A model generated the notes under the pieces. That model was not told the DNA's origin. It made no database searches and saw only the letters and a program-made list of their open reading frames with translations. Source: Dromaius novaehollandiae (taxonomy: Eukaryota; Chordata; Aves; Casuariiformes; Dromaiidae). Taken from it: a DNA stretch of 64,000 nt. Shown piece by piece: positions 23,841 to 36,400 of the stretch. The stretch lies in the NCBI RefSeq assembly GCF_036370855.1, contig NC_088102.1, forward strand, positions 64,489,601 to 64,553,600. Direction: 5' to 3'. How positions within the stretch are numbered: the first letter of the stretch is position 1; each line of letters opens with the position of its first letter. A program made the position numbers and the translations under genes.

Positions 23841-24157
23841 ATTCTAGTCCTCATCAAGAGGCAGCCACCACTTTGAAGATAAAGTGCGTTACTGAGCATC
23901 CACAGGCTGGTGAGGATGTAACATTTCAGTGCTGTGCACCTGGAAGGAATAGAGGCAGTGTGGTTTTTGTTGCCTGGTTTAAGGATCTATTCCCAATTGA
24001 GGAAGAAGTAAAAAACCCAGACTCTGAGGATGGATCTGGTTTCATTTCCTGCGTAACTTTCAAAACAGAAAAACAAAGCAAAGAATATAGGATCAGATGT
24101 GAGGTTTCTACTGAAGATGAAACTTTTGAAGAAACCTATGTTTTAAAACTTGATTGA
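23841..24157 (+). CDS. Ig locus last exon: C1-like domain ending without anchor
   Basis: The acceptor AACACAG is in phase 1, and 104 codons follow to TGA at 24155-24157. It has Cys (TFQCCA), Trp (VAWFKD), GFISCVTFK and IRCEVST. The frame stops five residues after the last strand (YVLKLD), with no membrane segment or GPI-type tail, so a product ending here would be secreted. Confidence 0.65.
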
Positions 24158-24572
24158 TTTCCAAGTAACAAAGATAACAGACTTTCTTCAGTGAGGAAAG
24201 ATCTGCATAAAATGTGCAAAATAGAAGACTACATAAAAGTAGAAACACTTATGATGCTGTTGAGACATCTTGAAAAGTAATATTGTAATTTAAGAGTTCT
24301 GACTGACTATGGCATGCTGTGGGTTTTTTTTTTTTGGCTTTTTTTTTTTGTTTTTAATTCTCTTATTTCTTAGACTTTTCATGAACACAACAGAAGGGAG
24401 ATACTTCTCAGGCTCTATGAAAATGAAAGGCCAAGAAAAAGTAGGGAAAAAATCAAATAAAGGAGTAACAGCTTTGCAGCAACAAAAAAGAAGACACAAA
24501 AGAACGATCTTACAAACTAAATTATCTTGTCCATCAACTAATTTTTTATACATATATCAAATGCATCTATGT

Positions 24573-24578
24573 AATAAA
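24573..24578 (+). terminator. Candidate polyadenylation signal of the Ig locus
   Basis: AATAAA lies 416 nt after the last in-frame stop of the Ig locus, on the same strand. It is consistent with a short 3' UTR. Confidence 0.45.
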
Positions 24579-27500
24579 GCAGATAGATTTTAAGTGTAAA
24601 GATTTCAGCTATGGATGTCCAGACAACACTTGACAGAAGAAAGTTTTGAAGAGTATAATAGCTATTTCCTACAGAGATGTTTCTAAAGATACAGCTATTG
24701 CCTTTAGAAAAACATCTATTTACAAACAGTAATTCTAGGTAAGTCCTAAGGAAGTATTATGTATCCCTGTGGTTTCTGAACCCAGGTTTTCTGAACCTAT
24801 TGTTCTTTTGAATTAAGCTACCCTCATTTTTTCAGTGACCAACATGCCTATGGAGCGCTAATCATGTTAGTAAAGTATTATTGGTGTTGGCTGTGGAGGA
24901 TGGTCGCTTTACCCTCAGGTCAAAACTTACCACTGCTTCACAGAATAAAGTTGGTCTCAGGGCACTACCTGCTCCAACAAAATCTATACATTTTGCTAGA
25001 AGAATGGGCTCATCTTATTCCTACTCATCTTGCTGATCCTCTGCTCCCCCCCCCCCCCGCCTCCTCCATGAAAGCAGTATTACCTTGCCAGTTTTGCCCC
25101 CCCCAGCTTTAAAGCCAAAGCAGAGCTAGCAGCACTTGAAAAATCCATCTGAGCCAGAGGCAGGATGCTGAAAGTACTGTCCCTGCTACTCACATGCCCT
25201 CACCAGTGGATAGCAGGAGCTTGACAAACAGGATTGAATGACCTCAAACCAAGACATAAATATTCCAGTCACTCCAACATTGCAGCATATAGGCATATCC
25301 AATATGCACAAGAGCCATATTCTCTCAGGTCAAAGAAGAAAAAATAAAACAAGATTTTACTCACAAGCTGGAAGAAGAGAGGGTCACAGCCAGCAGAAGT
25401 GAGGGACAAAAGCACTGGCTTTGTGGCAAAGCTGACCCCCACCAGATGCAAGGGCCCAGCCACAAGCAGAGGGTGCTCAGAAATGCCCTTGGAGGAGGGG
25501 CAGAGCTACTGACTCAGGCACACCCAGAGGCTGCTGGAGGGGAAGGGGTGAGACATTTAACATAAAACGTGGGAACAGCTTCATTCTTGCTGCAAAGGCA
25601 GCATCAGGTGCTATTTGGGTCAGCTGCCTGCCTCTTTGACCTCGGAGTACTGAACCCTAATAGGAAAATCCTGGCACTGATGAACTCCCTGGCAAAACTT
25701 GCTTGGATTTACAGGCCCAGGATTTAACATGGGGGACCTGATTTGAAACTCGCTGAAGTCAAGGACTCTTATTACCCTCGTTGACCTGGGATGCACTCTT
25801 TGTGCCTTAACTCTAAGCATAACTGATCAAAATGACTAATAACACCAACAACAATGCTATTTATATGCTGTGCTTATTGTCTTTTCACCAGAATTATGCT
25901 TACAAATGCAAAAGAATAAACAGATAGTAGCCACTTAAAATAGCAAATGTACAAAAAAAACTATGCAAATGTACAGAAAGTTACAGAAAGCTCAAGGGCA
26001 CTTGGCTCCGGGTGCACGGTTTGTTTCTCACACCCCTTGACTGCACAGAGGCTTTTCTGGTGGGTGGCTCATGGGAGCAAGAGCTTTGGGCTCTTTTCTG
26101 GCTCTGGAATGTTTGGCAAATGCTGCCTTAGGTTTTGGGAGGTCATGTTACTTCCTGAGGGGCACATGCTCGCTGCTGCCCCCTCAGTGCCGAGAAACCA
26201 GCCGCGAGAGGGAAAGCGGTGGAAACAAAGACATGGTTGCCCTTCTCAGTTTGACTTCTCGCTGAGGTCTCGCTGGGAACCTCAACCAGAGCAGAGCACA
26301 CATAAAGGCCCGCTGCAATTTATTTATCCCTACAACACAAAAGGCCAGACACGACTGGAGGGGCTGGTCCTGCTGGGTAAAATACAGGCATCTTCTTGGC
26401 CACCCAGTTCAGATGGGATTGATCAGCTCCACAGCTTTATACTGAAGGAGACAGCTAGGAAACCTCTCGTAGAGTTGCCATCTGCATTTAAACTCAATAT
26501 GTCAGGAGCAAGGGCTGACAGATGCAAGTGACAAAAAATGGCTAGAGAAGTTTCATTTTTTTTGACAAAAAGTATCAAACTCAGTCATTCCCATATGATG
26601 ATTCTTTAAAGCTACATTATGTATCAAAATGGCAGCATAAGGCAGAAAATTATGCAGCCTACCATCCTTTGTAAGCAACCAGCAGTGCTAAGAGCATGAT
26701 GGAGGCAGTGGTATGTTGAGCCTCTCCAGAACGTCTTCTGCTCTTTTAATAGTTCTCCTTGGGGGTGTGGAGCTTTGTATCACGTTTCTTTCTCCTGTTG
26801 CTGAATCAAAAATAGTACACTGAGTCATTTGTCACAGGCAGGCGGTCGCCAGCCACTCTGAACATGCTTCCCGCTGCGGGCCGCCCTGATGCGCCTGCTC
26901 AAGGCCTCCTTCACGCAAGGTCTTCTCACCTCAGCATCAGCTTTGCTTGAGTAAGGTCTGTAGCGTGGATCAAACCCCTCTTACTGCTGTGGCACATGTG
27001 CTTTCAGCAGGTTGACAGATTATGCTCTTTGATCCAAAAATCCACAGAAATTGATTGAATATTTTCTACTGACTTTGAAGAGTTTGGGTCAGGGTGGTTC
27101 GGTACGAGATACCCACCTGAGTGGGTCGGCTGGCCCTGGTTGAATGCAGGCAATACAGAAAGCTGAACTGGAAAGGGCATTGGTCCTGCCTATTTCTAGT
27201 GGCAACACCAGTATGAGTGTGGGGAGAGAGAAAGATATGCCAACAGCAACAGAGGAGCATAAAATGGAGTAATTCCAGAACACGTCCTCTTCTCACCCCA
27301 AACCTTAAGAGTGAGACTACATTCCCTTCTGCAATGAACTGCAAAATGAACAACAGGAAATCATCTATGGTAGCTTATTAATATCCAGATCCTAGGAATA
27401 GCTATTTTCATGCTTTATACAAGGAATCATTGTGAAAGTTGCAAGCTTGAAAATTTCACAGAAATATTTTTGTGTTTCTGACATCTGTTTTATTCTTATA

Positions 27501-30500
27501 TTGTATTTTTCAAAGAAACTCTTGTGCTTTATCGCACATCAAAATTAATCTATGCTAGCAGTGCTACAATAATTCTAGTGCAGACACACAAAGAAAGAGT
27601 GGAGGAAGGAGTAAAACATGAGGAAACATCCAGCTTTCAAAGGACTATTAATTATACATTAGTCTTATATTATTAACTATTAATAAATAGTTAACCACAA
27701 GAATCAGCCACCGCAAAGCCCTCCTAACACTGCTTCCAGAAGGGCTCTGTTGTGACTTGTACCTTGCCCAACACGCAGCAATGTTTACCCACAGGATTGA
27801 GTAACGCTGATCATGCCCAGCCTGCATTCTCGCCTTACAGGGCAGGCCGAATTTTGGAGCTGACCTTGTTGCTAATCTATCATAGTATGTAAGATCTGGC
27901 CTTATTAAAGACTTTCATGCCAGCCTCTCACATCTACATTTTAGGTCTCTGATCTCTCATCTCAGCAACTTGACACCCTTGCACTAACATTTTCAGAGGA
28001 AAATAGTTTATTATTCTTGACATTGCCTTCCCATTGTGTCAGTTGTGGATTTAAAATGTATTTATTTTGTGTCCCTGGTCCTCCTTTGCCTTAATATGCA
28101 GCCTTTTGAGTTCACTTCTGATTTGTACATGTTTAAAAGGGAGGTTTTCCTACTGAAATACACCGCTATAAGGCTATATTTATAATATGCCTTGGGAGAT
28201 AAAGAAGACTAAATTGGCCTTTTTTATGCTCTAACTTCCTACACGTATGTCACTTGATTTCATTAGGAAACACAGCATGAAACTGATAAACCCAGTGGCT
28301 ATGTTCTCACTAGCAGTTAAGTATTTTAAAACTACAGCAAATAGTCTAAGTGTTCTCCAGTTTCTGCTGCTGATTAGTAAGACTGATCAGCCTTCTGTTC
28401 ATCCAAATAGCTTAATGGACTCAAATTTGATTGCACTGAACAGTGTGGACTATGAGCATAAACCAAGAATGGTCTCCTAAAACTAGAGCCCAGGAAAGGC
28501 AATTCCATGGTCAAAGTTAGTTCCATCAAGTCCTAAAATAATTCAACAGTGGCCTGCTACAAAACATACTGCTTTCCAGTGCCTGTGTCCATGTCCTCCC
28601 CCCATGCCAGGGCAAGATCCAAGTTCATAGCACCTGCCCTCTTCCCACAGACTTGCTTCTGTGCAGAGGAAATGTGGACAGGTAACCTCATCTGGACCCC
28701 AAATGGTGACGCCACGTATCAAAAATTAAATGCAGTTTGGTGGAGCAAGCTCAAAAGTCCACTCGTTTTGGACTTCAACTATAGAAAACATAGTGTTTGC
28801 TCACTGACTGAGGACTTTCCTGTGTCAAATGACGGCACTGACATGTTCTTCAGAACACTTGGTAGATGTGTTTGGTAAACTTTCAGAATACTTCATAAAT
28901 GAGAAAATGGAAGGGTCCTCACAAATACGTAGTATCGCTGTTACAAAACAAAACACTTACTTGTCTATGCTCTGATCCTGAAATGTTTTTATATGTTTCA
29001 AATGATGAAAGAAGAATTTAAAATGAAAAGAATCCTAGTAACAGAGTCACCAACATATTAACATAATTGGCTACAGCAATTTTAATAGTACAAATTCTGC
29101 ATTCCTCATAGTGTTATGGCAGATCCTTTTGTTTGGCTTCTTTCTTGCAAGGCTTGGGAAAATTACGCAGATTCTTTTTTTAAAAAAGGGACATAAAAGG
29201 TGGTCCTGAAAGCAGCCCAACAAATGCAAGCTGTTTCCTCCCATCTTTCCCCTCACCATCTCACAGTGAACAAAGAGAATCTGTGTCTCTGTAGCACAGA
29301 TTTCCTTGAGGGAAAAAGAGGTTTGCATCAGTTCCTGAACACAGTTGCATGGTAGTGCTGCTGAAATTGCTTTGCATTTAGGTCAAATCTTGAAAAGAGC
29401 TTTAGAATACTACCAGCTCTGAAGATGTTTTATGTGAGACTCTTCAGGTATATCTTACACATTGAAATAAGGCACTAAGGAGACTAAGGAGAAGCCAATA
29501 GTTCAAGTCATTGGAAAACGAACTCTGTGGTATTTTATCTATGATTCTTGTAGCAACAGAACTGTGACAGGTGGCAAAGAACAGTGAACTTTTAAAGGAA
29601 CAAAGGTACCTAGGAAAAACCCACAGCTCAACCGTAAGTACTTTCCAGATAGACAACGGAACACAGGCAGTAGAAGGGAAAACAGGAAAATAATGTGGCC
29701 ATTAGACTGAGTCTTACAGAAGAAATGTCATCATCAAAACCATTTCAGCATTCCCTATTTAAAAAAAAAAAAAGATTTTTAGGACTACAAGCATAAATAT
29801 GCCTTTCCAAAGTTTCTTTTCTAACTACTTATTAATGCTAGTTTGACTGTGTCTTCTCTGTGAAACACACAGCACATTTTTAGAGCTGTACAAATAATAG
29901 AATTGGTACATAAGGAATTTAGAAACTGAACAGGTATTTATTCATTTGACTGGCAGTCTGAGAATGCCAATACATGTTTAAATAAAACTGAAATATACAA
30001 ACACTAATAATATAACTAATATTTTATTATTTTAAAACATTCTTTGATTTTACCCCAGCATTGTTTCATTACAGATGCTTGAAAATATTCCATAGTCAAT
30101 AAGCAAGTTTGACATAATGTTACATTGACAGGGTGTCAAAAAAATTGCCATATTATTGCTAAAACAAATATATCAGTGTATGTTGTGAGCTGCATAACAG
30201 ACAAGAACTTGATACTAGAAATCCTTTGAATAAATAGAAGTACTAAGGCAACTTAGTGACTGTCTCTCTGCAGAACTTGTGTAACCAGGTGTTGGTTCAG
30301 TTCTATAATCCTTGTTTAGCTTTTAGATGGACAAAATTTATCTTTTTTTATTTCAGTGGCAGTTTGCCCTGTTACTAGCATGTTGTTGTTAATATAACTG
30401 CCATCTCCTAGTAGCCCTGCATAGGAATAGAATTGCTGCTGTTATTAATATCCCCAGAGAGAGTATTTGCAAGAGTACGTGAAGGGGAATCTCTCCTGCT

Positions 30501-31430
30501 AGCACAGTGGAACCGACTGGGTGAACATGGCTCCTCGATGTTTGCCAGTGACTGCCTGATCTTGAATTGAGCTGAAAACCGAGGCAGGTGCCGGCTGCGC
30601 AGAGAGGTCAGGCTCTCAGAGACCATTTTCTCAGCAGGGGTATGTTTTGTGACACAGCATCCCAGAAACGACCACACCGTGTTATACATCCCTCCCTTCC
30701 ATAAGCACAAAATCTCAACTTCTTTTAGAAAAGAGAAAAGAAAAGGTCTTGCCTACTGCATACGGCTATCTTTCGGCATTCAGCACTGTCCTTTTATTTG
30801 CAGTATCTAATTCTATTTATATTTCCTGATTATCTAATAGAATTTACTCTGACCTAAGGGAGAGATTAATTTTTTTACTCGATACTTTACTGCCATGTGG
30901 CTCTGTGTGTGTGTGTGTTTGTGGAGAGGATGTTGCTCACACACATTTAGACAATTAGAATACAGAATTTTCCCATTATTAATTTCAGTTGCACACTATC
31001 TGCAGCTCTTTTTAAAGGCAGGACATTGCTTACTATCAGAAATGTACAATCCAAAAAGGCATTCTTGAACATTTTATTTTGGAAGTGTAAAGGGGTTTAA
31101 AATAAATAAAAGTAAATATTCAAATACATTTTGTATTGCAGGTGGTAGCAGTGGCTCCATACAATACAATATGGATGAAAGAAATCCAGAAGTTAATTTA
31201 TTTAAGACATCGAATATAATGACATAGACACTTCCAGATCTAGTCTTAGCTGTGTTATACATAACACTGCCTGACCTTTCTGTGATTATTTAAATTCAAC
31301 CTAATTTAATAATTATTAATATTTTATTTTCTATATTGATTGTTCAAATTTAGAATAGAAAAAGAGTTAAAAACTACTGACTTTGGGACAGACACTGCAA
31401 GACCCTAAGTACTGCAACCTCCAAGGATAC
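24579..31430. other. Intergenic DNA between the convergent Ig locus and KCNJ11
   Basis: This is about 6.8 kb with no recognisable gene. It holds a C13 tract at 25046-25058, a 194-codon open frame on + at 25947-26531 without known motifs, and a (GT)n tract near 30904. No CR1 or other repeat family is clear to me here. Confidence 0.5.
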
Positions 31431-31437
31431 ACATATA

Positions 31438-31443
31438 TTTATT
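31438..31443 (-). terminator. Candidate KCNJ11 polyadenylation signal
   Basis: TTTATT on + reads AATAAA on the gene strand, about 306 nt past the KCNJ11 stop. Others follow at 31197-31202 and 31073-31078, so the true site is uncertain. Confidence 0.3.
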
Positions 31444-31748
31444 TTTCAAGAATATATGCCATTACCTGCAGATTAATCAGTGCAAAATGATCATGCAATT
31501 AAATATGACAGCCAGAACTGAAGTTTAAAGCTGCAGATCATGATTTTCCTACTCCCAGTGCTGCTTGAAATCTCTCACACCTTTACAAAAATATAATTAG
31601 CTTTAGATTTACCCACAATAAATAACACCAGAACATACCTTGTGCTACCAACCTGAATTTAAAAAAGTAACAGAGCCCACGTCAATGTTTTGAGTTTATG
31701 GGCTCTTTCAGACACAAGGCCCTAACAGAGTTTCCCAGACAAAAGGCA

Positions 31749-32951
31749 TCAGGAAGCATCATCGCTTACAGTGAACTTGGGCTTTAGCTTGACAGATCTC
31801 TTCCTTATGGTAGCTTTCGGGGACAACGGCATGCTGTCCATAATGCTCTTGTCCTCCTCCAGTTGCCTAGCAGTGCACGAAGGGGTGGGCACTTTCACCG
31901 TGTTGCCAAATTTAGAGTAGTCCACCGAGTATCGCCCATCTTCCTCTGCCACGATGGGCACAAACCTTTGGCCCCAGAGGATTTCGTCAGCCAGGTAGGA
32001 GGTCCTGGCTTGAGTGGTGATGCCGGTGGTTTCCACCACCCCTTCCAAGATGACGATGATCTCCAGGTCCTCGTGGTGGTGGAGGTTCAGGGGGGAGATG
32101 TCGTAGAGGGGGCTGTTCTTGTCTATCACGTGGTAGATGATGAGCGGAGAGACGAGGAAGATGCTGTTGCCCCCCACGGGGTTCTCCATCTGGATGTCGA
32201 TCTGGTTGAGGGGCACCACCTCCCCCTCTAGGCTGGTGGTCTTCTTCACCACTTGCATGCGGATGGTGGCACTTATGATCATGCTCTTCCGGAGGTCGCC
32301 CACTCGCAGCATGAAGCAGAGCTTGCCCTCCCGCAGGGCGATGACCGCGTGCTTGCTGAAGATGAGGGTCTCGGCCCGGCGGTGGGCCTGCGAGGTCTTC
32401 ATGAAGATGCAGCCCAGCATGATGGCGTTGATCACCAGCCCCACGATGTTCTGCACGATGAGCACCAGGATGGCGGCCGGGCACTCCTCCGTCACCATGC
32501 GGCCCCCGAAGCCGATCGTCACCTGCACCTCGATGGAGAAGAGGAAGGCGGAGGCGAAGGAGTGGATGCTGGTCACGCAGGGCACGAAGTCCGCCGGCGG
32601 CCCCGCCGCCCCCTCGCCCAGGCCCCGCTGCAGCCGGGTGCTGTGGTCCAGGTCGCCGTGGGCGAAGGCGATGAGCCACCAGACCATGCCGAAGAGCAGC
32701 CAGCTGCAGAGGAAGGACATGGTGAAGATGAGCAGCGTGTGGGGCCACTTGAGGTCCACCAGGGTGGTGAAGACGTCCTGGAGGAAGCGGCCCTGCTCCC
32801 GGATGTTTTTGTGGGCCACGTTGCAGGCGCCGTTCTTGCCCACGAAGCGCGCCCGCCGCTCCCGGGCGCGGTACCGGGCGTGATCCGGCACATCCTCCGC
32901 CAGCCGGGTCAGCACATACTCCTCGGGGATGATCCCCTTCCTCGACAGCAT
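31749..32951 (-). CDS. KCNJ11: Kir6.2, inward-rectifier K+ channel pore of K-ATP channels
   Basis: Four Kir6.2 subunits form the K+ pore of the ATP-sensitive channel and four SUR subunits surround it, linking metabolism to membrane potential in beta cells, muscle and neurons. The single-exon frame of 400 codons begins [14 protein letters not shown], nearly identical to mammals. Slide helix and Arg51 (human Arg50, ATP site) precede TM1 at about 70-94. The filter TIGFGG is at 145-150, TM2 at about 158-186 with Asn175 (rectification site, human Asn160), and Lys200 matches human ATP/PIP2-site Lys185. The C-terminal RKR ER-retention motif is at 383-385. The turret (about 101-123) is roughly 15 residues longer than human, and the extreme C-terminus is shorter. 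Its partner ABCC8 lies next door upstream on the same strand. Confidence 0.98.
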   Translation of the reverse strand: MLSRKGIIPEEYVLTRLAEDVPDHARYRARERRARFVGKNGACNVAHKNIREQGRFLQDVFTTLVDLKWPHTLLIFTMSFLCSWLLFGMVWWLIAFAHGDLDHSTRLQRGLGEGAAGPPADFVPCVTSIHSFASAFLFSIEVQVTIGFGGRMVTEECPAAILVLIVQNIVGLVINAIMLGCIFMKTSQAHRRAETLIFSKHAVIALREGKLCFMLRVGDLRKSMIISATIRMQVVKKTTSLEGEVVPLNQIDIQMENPVGGNSIFLVSPLIIYHVIDKNSPLYDISPLNLHHHEDLEIIVILEGVVETTGITTQARTSYLADEILWGQRFVPIVAEEDGRYSVDYSKFGNTVKVPTPSCTARQLEEDKSIMDSMPLSPKATIRKRSVKLKPKFTVSDDAS

Positions 32952-33460
32952 GGCTCCCCGCCGCCGCCGCCGCCGCTCAGCGCCGCCCCATGCCCGCTCC
33001 CGCCGTCAGCCGCCGCCGGGGGCGGGGGGGGGGGCCGCGCCGCGGGGCCGAGCGGCCGCGCGGCGCCGCCGCAGCCCCCGCCGCAGCCGGCCCCGGCCCC
33101 GCAGAGGCGCTGGGGCCGCCAGGGGGAGCCGGCCGAGCCCGGCCCCGCGCGCCGGCCGCCGCCGTGAGGGGCCGGTCCCGCCAACGGCCGCGCCAACGGC
33201 TGCGGCGCGAGCGCGGGGCGGGGTGAGGGGCCGCGCGGCCCCCGAGCGCTGCGGGCGGGGGGGGGGGGGGCGCGCGTCGCCGCGTAACGGTCGCGGGAAG
33301 CGGTTGGTGCCGAACCGTTAAAACCGTTGGGCTGCGGTGCTGAGCGCCGCCGGTGTGAAGGTGGAGCCGGTCCCGGATGCCGCCCGTGGGAGCTGCGGGT
33401 GCGTTTCTTTATCTGCTCACCTCAGAGCTTTCTGAGGAGCGGAGAGCGCTAGTGACGGCC
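31960..33460. promoter_or_regulatory. KCNJ11: CpG island over the KCNJ11 5' end
   Basis: Dense CpG and high GC cover most of the coding exon and continue about 500 nt upstream of its ATG, in contrast to the AT-rich flanks. A GGC-type triplet run lies just before the ATG (about 32951-32977), with a G14 tract at 33257-33270. I see no TATA box, so this is a CpG-type promoter. Several long open frames on the opposite strand here are composition artefacts. Confidence 0.75.
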
Positions 33461-33464
33461 CCCC

Positions 33465-36400
33465 CCCGCGATAATATTAGAGATCCTCCCCTTTCACGAG
33501 TAATGATTTCTGCAAATGTTTTCTCGAGGGTAGATTTTCTGCCGGTATCTGGCTTCTGTTATGAATAGTCACTTTGCAGGCTTGTGTGATTTCAGTTCAG
33601 GAAGGTATGGTGTGAAATTGGAAACAAAATATTGTTGGGGATTTTTAAAAGGTTCTTAATGCAAAGGGGTTCCTGGAATTCACGTGTGCGTTTTAGGTAA
33701 ATAGGAGGAAAGCTTTCCTCTAGTGAGTGATTCAGGCAGGCAATGGTAGGAAATGTGCTTAAAGAGCCCCAGTCCAGCGAGGAGGAATTAATGCTTAAAA
33801 CTGAGACCTGGCATTAAGAGCTCATCCACACTCACATTTATGAAATTTGCTAGGATTGTTTAGCCTTGAATATGGAAGAATTTTTCCAAAACAAGTGAGC
33901 TGATGTGAGCTACTGTAGTGGCACTGACTGCTCAGGAAGATGTCTACTGTCCAAATAGCAGTTAGAGATGCAAAGTAGTCATCTAGCTGCACATGGTTAA
34001 CCCACCACTGACATGCATTTCCAAGAAAATGTTAAAATCACCAGCTGAGGCAACAAGAGACAGGGAACTACAGTGTGTGTGTATAAATACATATATGTGC
34101 ATGCATGTAAGGCTGTATCTTTGTGACAAGATGCATTGTCTGAAAACACTGTGAGGTGATTCTTCCACTGTTTAGCACAAACAGCAATATTCTCATTCCT
34201 GTGCTTACACTAAATACTCTGATTTCAATAGTTCGTTTCTATTTCAGTTCAGACACCAAAGTCAGTGAATTGCTAAAGCATCCTGGGATATTCTAAAAAG
34301 AGATTTTTTTTTTCTTAAGTGTCAGTGGCTCTAAGATTACGTTTTTCTAATTGTATGTGTCCATGGAATTTCCCATCAGCTGTGGCTCTGCACATGTTCT
34401 GGTATACCATGCAAGCTGATTTCTTGGGCAATGTAATAACACCATGAAGAAAGTTGATGCCTGGGAGCCAGCCAGTAGGGGAGACTGAAATTAATTTTCA
34501 CTGTCTGCTGCTACTGACTGACCCATCCATGGATTTCAGAATTAATATTCCTGAATAATCTCTCTGAGCAGTCATTATAGGTCTTGTAATTAAATGATGA
34601 CTGTTCCTTTAGCATTTCATTTCTACTGTTTAGGTATAAATTGTTGCATGTCTTTGGACATACACATTCCCTTTGGGGGAGTCAGTTTCCAGTACACTCT
34701 TGTACCTCTTCCTCTTGTTCTGGGTTGCTGGTTTGATAAATAAAACTAAAATGATAACAAGGTTCCCCAGCACCTGGCTGCCAGGCCTCTGAACTTAGCC
34801 AGAAGAGCTTCCCCCCTCCCCTTATCACTTTCTCCTTTCTCTCCTAGACATTTTGTGTGCTTGCTGTATCACCTGTACAGAACAAAGCATAAGAGCACAC
34901 TGTAGATGCTCTTTGTCTAAGTGCATGGGTTATACACAATTATTTAGAAAAAGGATTGTATTTTTTATACTTTTTTTTCTAAACATTTAAAAAATACTTA
35001 AATGGATGAAGTAATTTGAAGAGTTATTTGTGAAAGGCCTGATTCTCCACATTATGGGAGCTCATAGTTACTTCCAGCATTTTAAAATGAGCATAAAGAG
35101 TCTAACACCATGCAGTACTCCTTGGCAACCCTGCACATGCTTTTGCAGAGGTGGAAATAGCTATTGAAGAGGCAGTCATGCCTTTGGTGTCTTTTTTTTT
35201 ATCCTTTTCTAGCCATTATCTTACTCTTTATTTTTTCCTCCAGAGGGCAGTAATTACATGAGTGTAGAAAGAAAAAATGTGTCGGAGAGGAGCATTTTAA
35301 AGAAAATAGAATGGAAAGGAACATGGCCCTGCATAAATTGTTTCATAGTCTGGTGCTAGGAAGACCGGTGGAGCCTACTGCAGGAAGGACCTTCGCATGA
35401 ACAAGCTCTCCACGTTGGCTTTAGGAATCCTGAACAAAGGGTGTTTCCGTGTTTCCACTTCTGTTCTTTATTAGGACTGTCACTTGCCACTTACCTCTTT
35501 TTCCTTCACTTCTGATCACTTGTTGGCTGAGATGGGACAGCAAAGCAAGTGGCCTCTGCTGAAGAATTTAGAATAAAAAGGAGCCCTGTCTCTGTGGATC
35601 AAGTGACAGATACTTAAAGAAAAAAAGTGACAGATCTTCTGTGTGAGCCAACATATTTGTGTTAAGAGCTGCTGAACAAATTGGGCTCACAGAAATAATC
35701 CCACACTTAAAGGTTGTAATATTAAAACATGAGGGGTAACTGAGTTTTTCTAACCATGAAATAATTTTATATTTCAAAACTTTTCTTAACTCTTTTTTTC
35801 CTTATTTCTCTTAATTTTAGCAGGTATCAGGAAGATAATGTTACAAGAATAAGTATTAGATTAGCATTGAGCTGGCACCATGGTATTACTTTGCCTTTAG
35901 AAGCACGCCTTTATTTCAAAAGCTACAAAGTGCTAGCCTGACAGAGATTAAGCCTCCCAAAACACTCTGAAGTATGAAGCAGGTAGATGGAAGAAAAGAG
36001 ATGGGAGTTGGTTATTCGAGGTCATAGAGGAAGTCATAGTGGAGCTGGGAAGAAGAGCTAATGTAGCAAGCACACTGCCCTTCTTGTCCTTCCAAGAAGC
36101 AGCATTGCCTTGGAAGTGCTTAGAACAGGATGAAATGGACACGGTAAGACAAGGTGTTTGTTCTAAAGCTCTTCGTATAATGGAAGCATTTACGGACGGC
36201 AGCAGGGTAGAACAAGCCCTGGTTGCATCTCAGTGGGCAGTCTATCCACCGACACCCGTGGGGCACAGCTGAGCCCCATCCCAGAGGAGAAGTGAGCTAG
36301 TCTAGACATGGCAGTCCCCCTCAGCAGTCTCATGCAGCTGCTCTGGGGCTTTCTTGAACCCTCTTTAGTACAGTACTTTCCTTAATAATGCTTCATTATT

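Larger units (their letters stand above)
10388..24157 (+). pseudogene. B7-H6 (NCR3LG1)-like locus with tandem Ig C1 exons, partly broken
   Basis: B7-H6 is a cell-surface ligand of the activating NK receptor NKp30 with layout signal peptide, V-like domain, C1-like domain, membrane segment. Exons 1-4 here follow that order, and the V exon shares with human B7-H6 the runs ITW, IQLEE.G.YRC and AQGT..LEVV. The locus also sits between NUCB2 and KCNJ11, as human NCR3LG1 does. Six further C1-like exons follow (16215, 18388, 19739, 20489, 22192, 23841), all phase 1, ending in a stop without an anchor. Damage: stop at 12910, frameshift in the exon at 13686, lost donor at 18700, frameshift in the exon at 20489. 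Exons at 14478, 16215, 19739, 22192 and 23841 remain open. I call it a likely pseudogene; a functional gene with exon skipping or assembly errors is possible. I see no gag-like cytoplasmic tail such as that reported for human B7-H6. Confidence 0.65.

Noticed and set aside
31987-32748. 253-codon frame on - inside KCNJ11
   Set aside because: It is a shifted frame of the same exon with low-complexity His/Pro/Arg translation.
32137-33321. Several long + strand open frames (up to 304 codons) across the KCNJ11 region
   Set aside because: They overlap the antisense of the conserved KCNJ11 exon and the CpG island. Their Arg/Ala/Pro/Gly-rich translations reflect GC-rich DNA with few stop codons.
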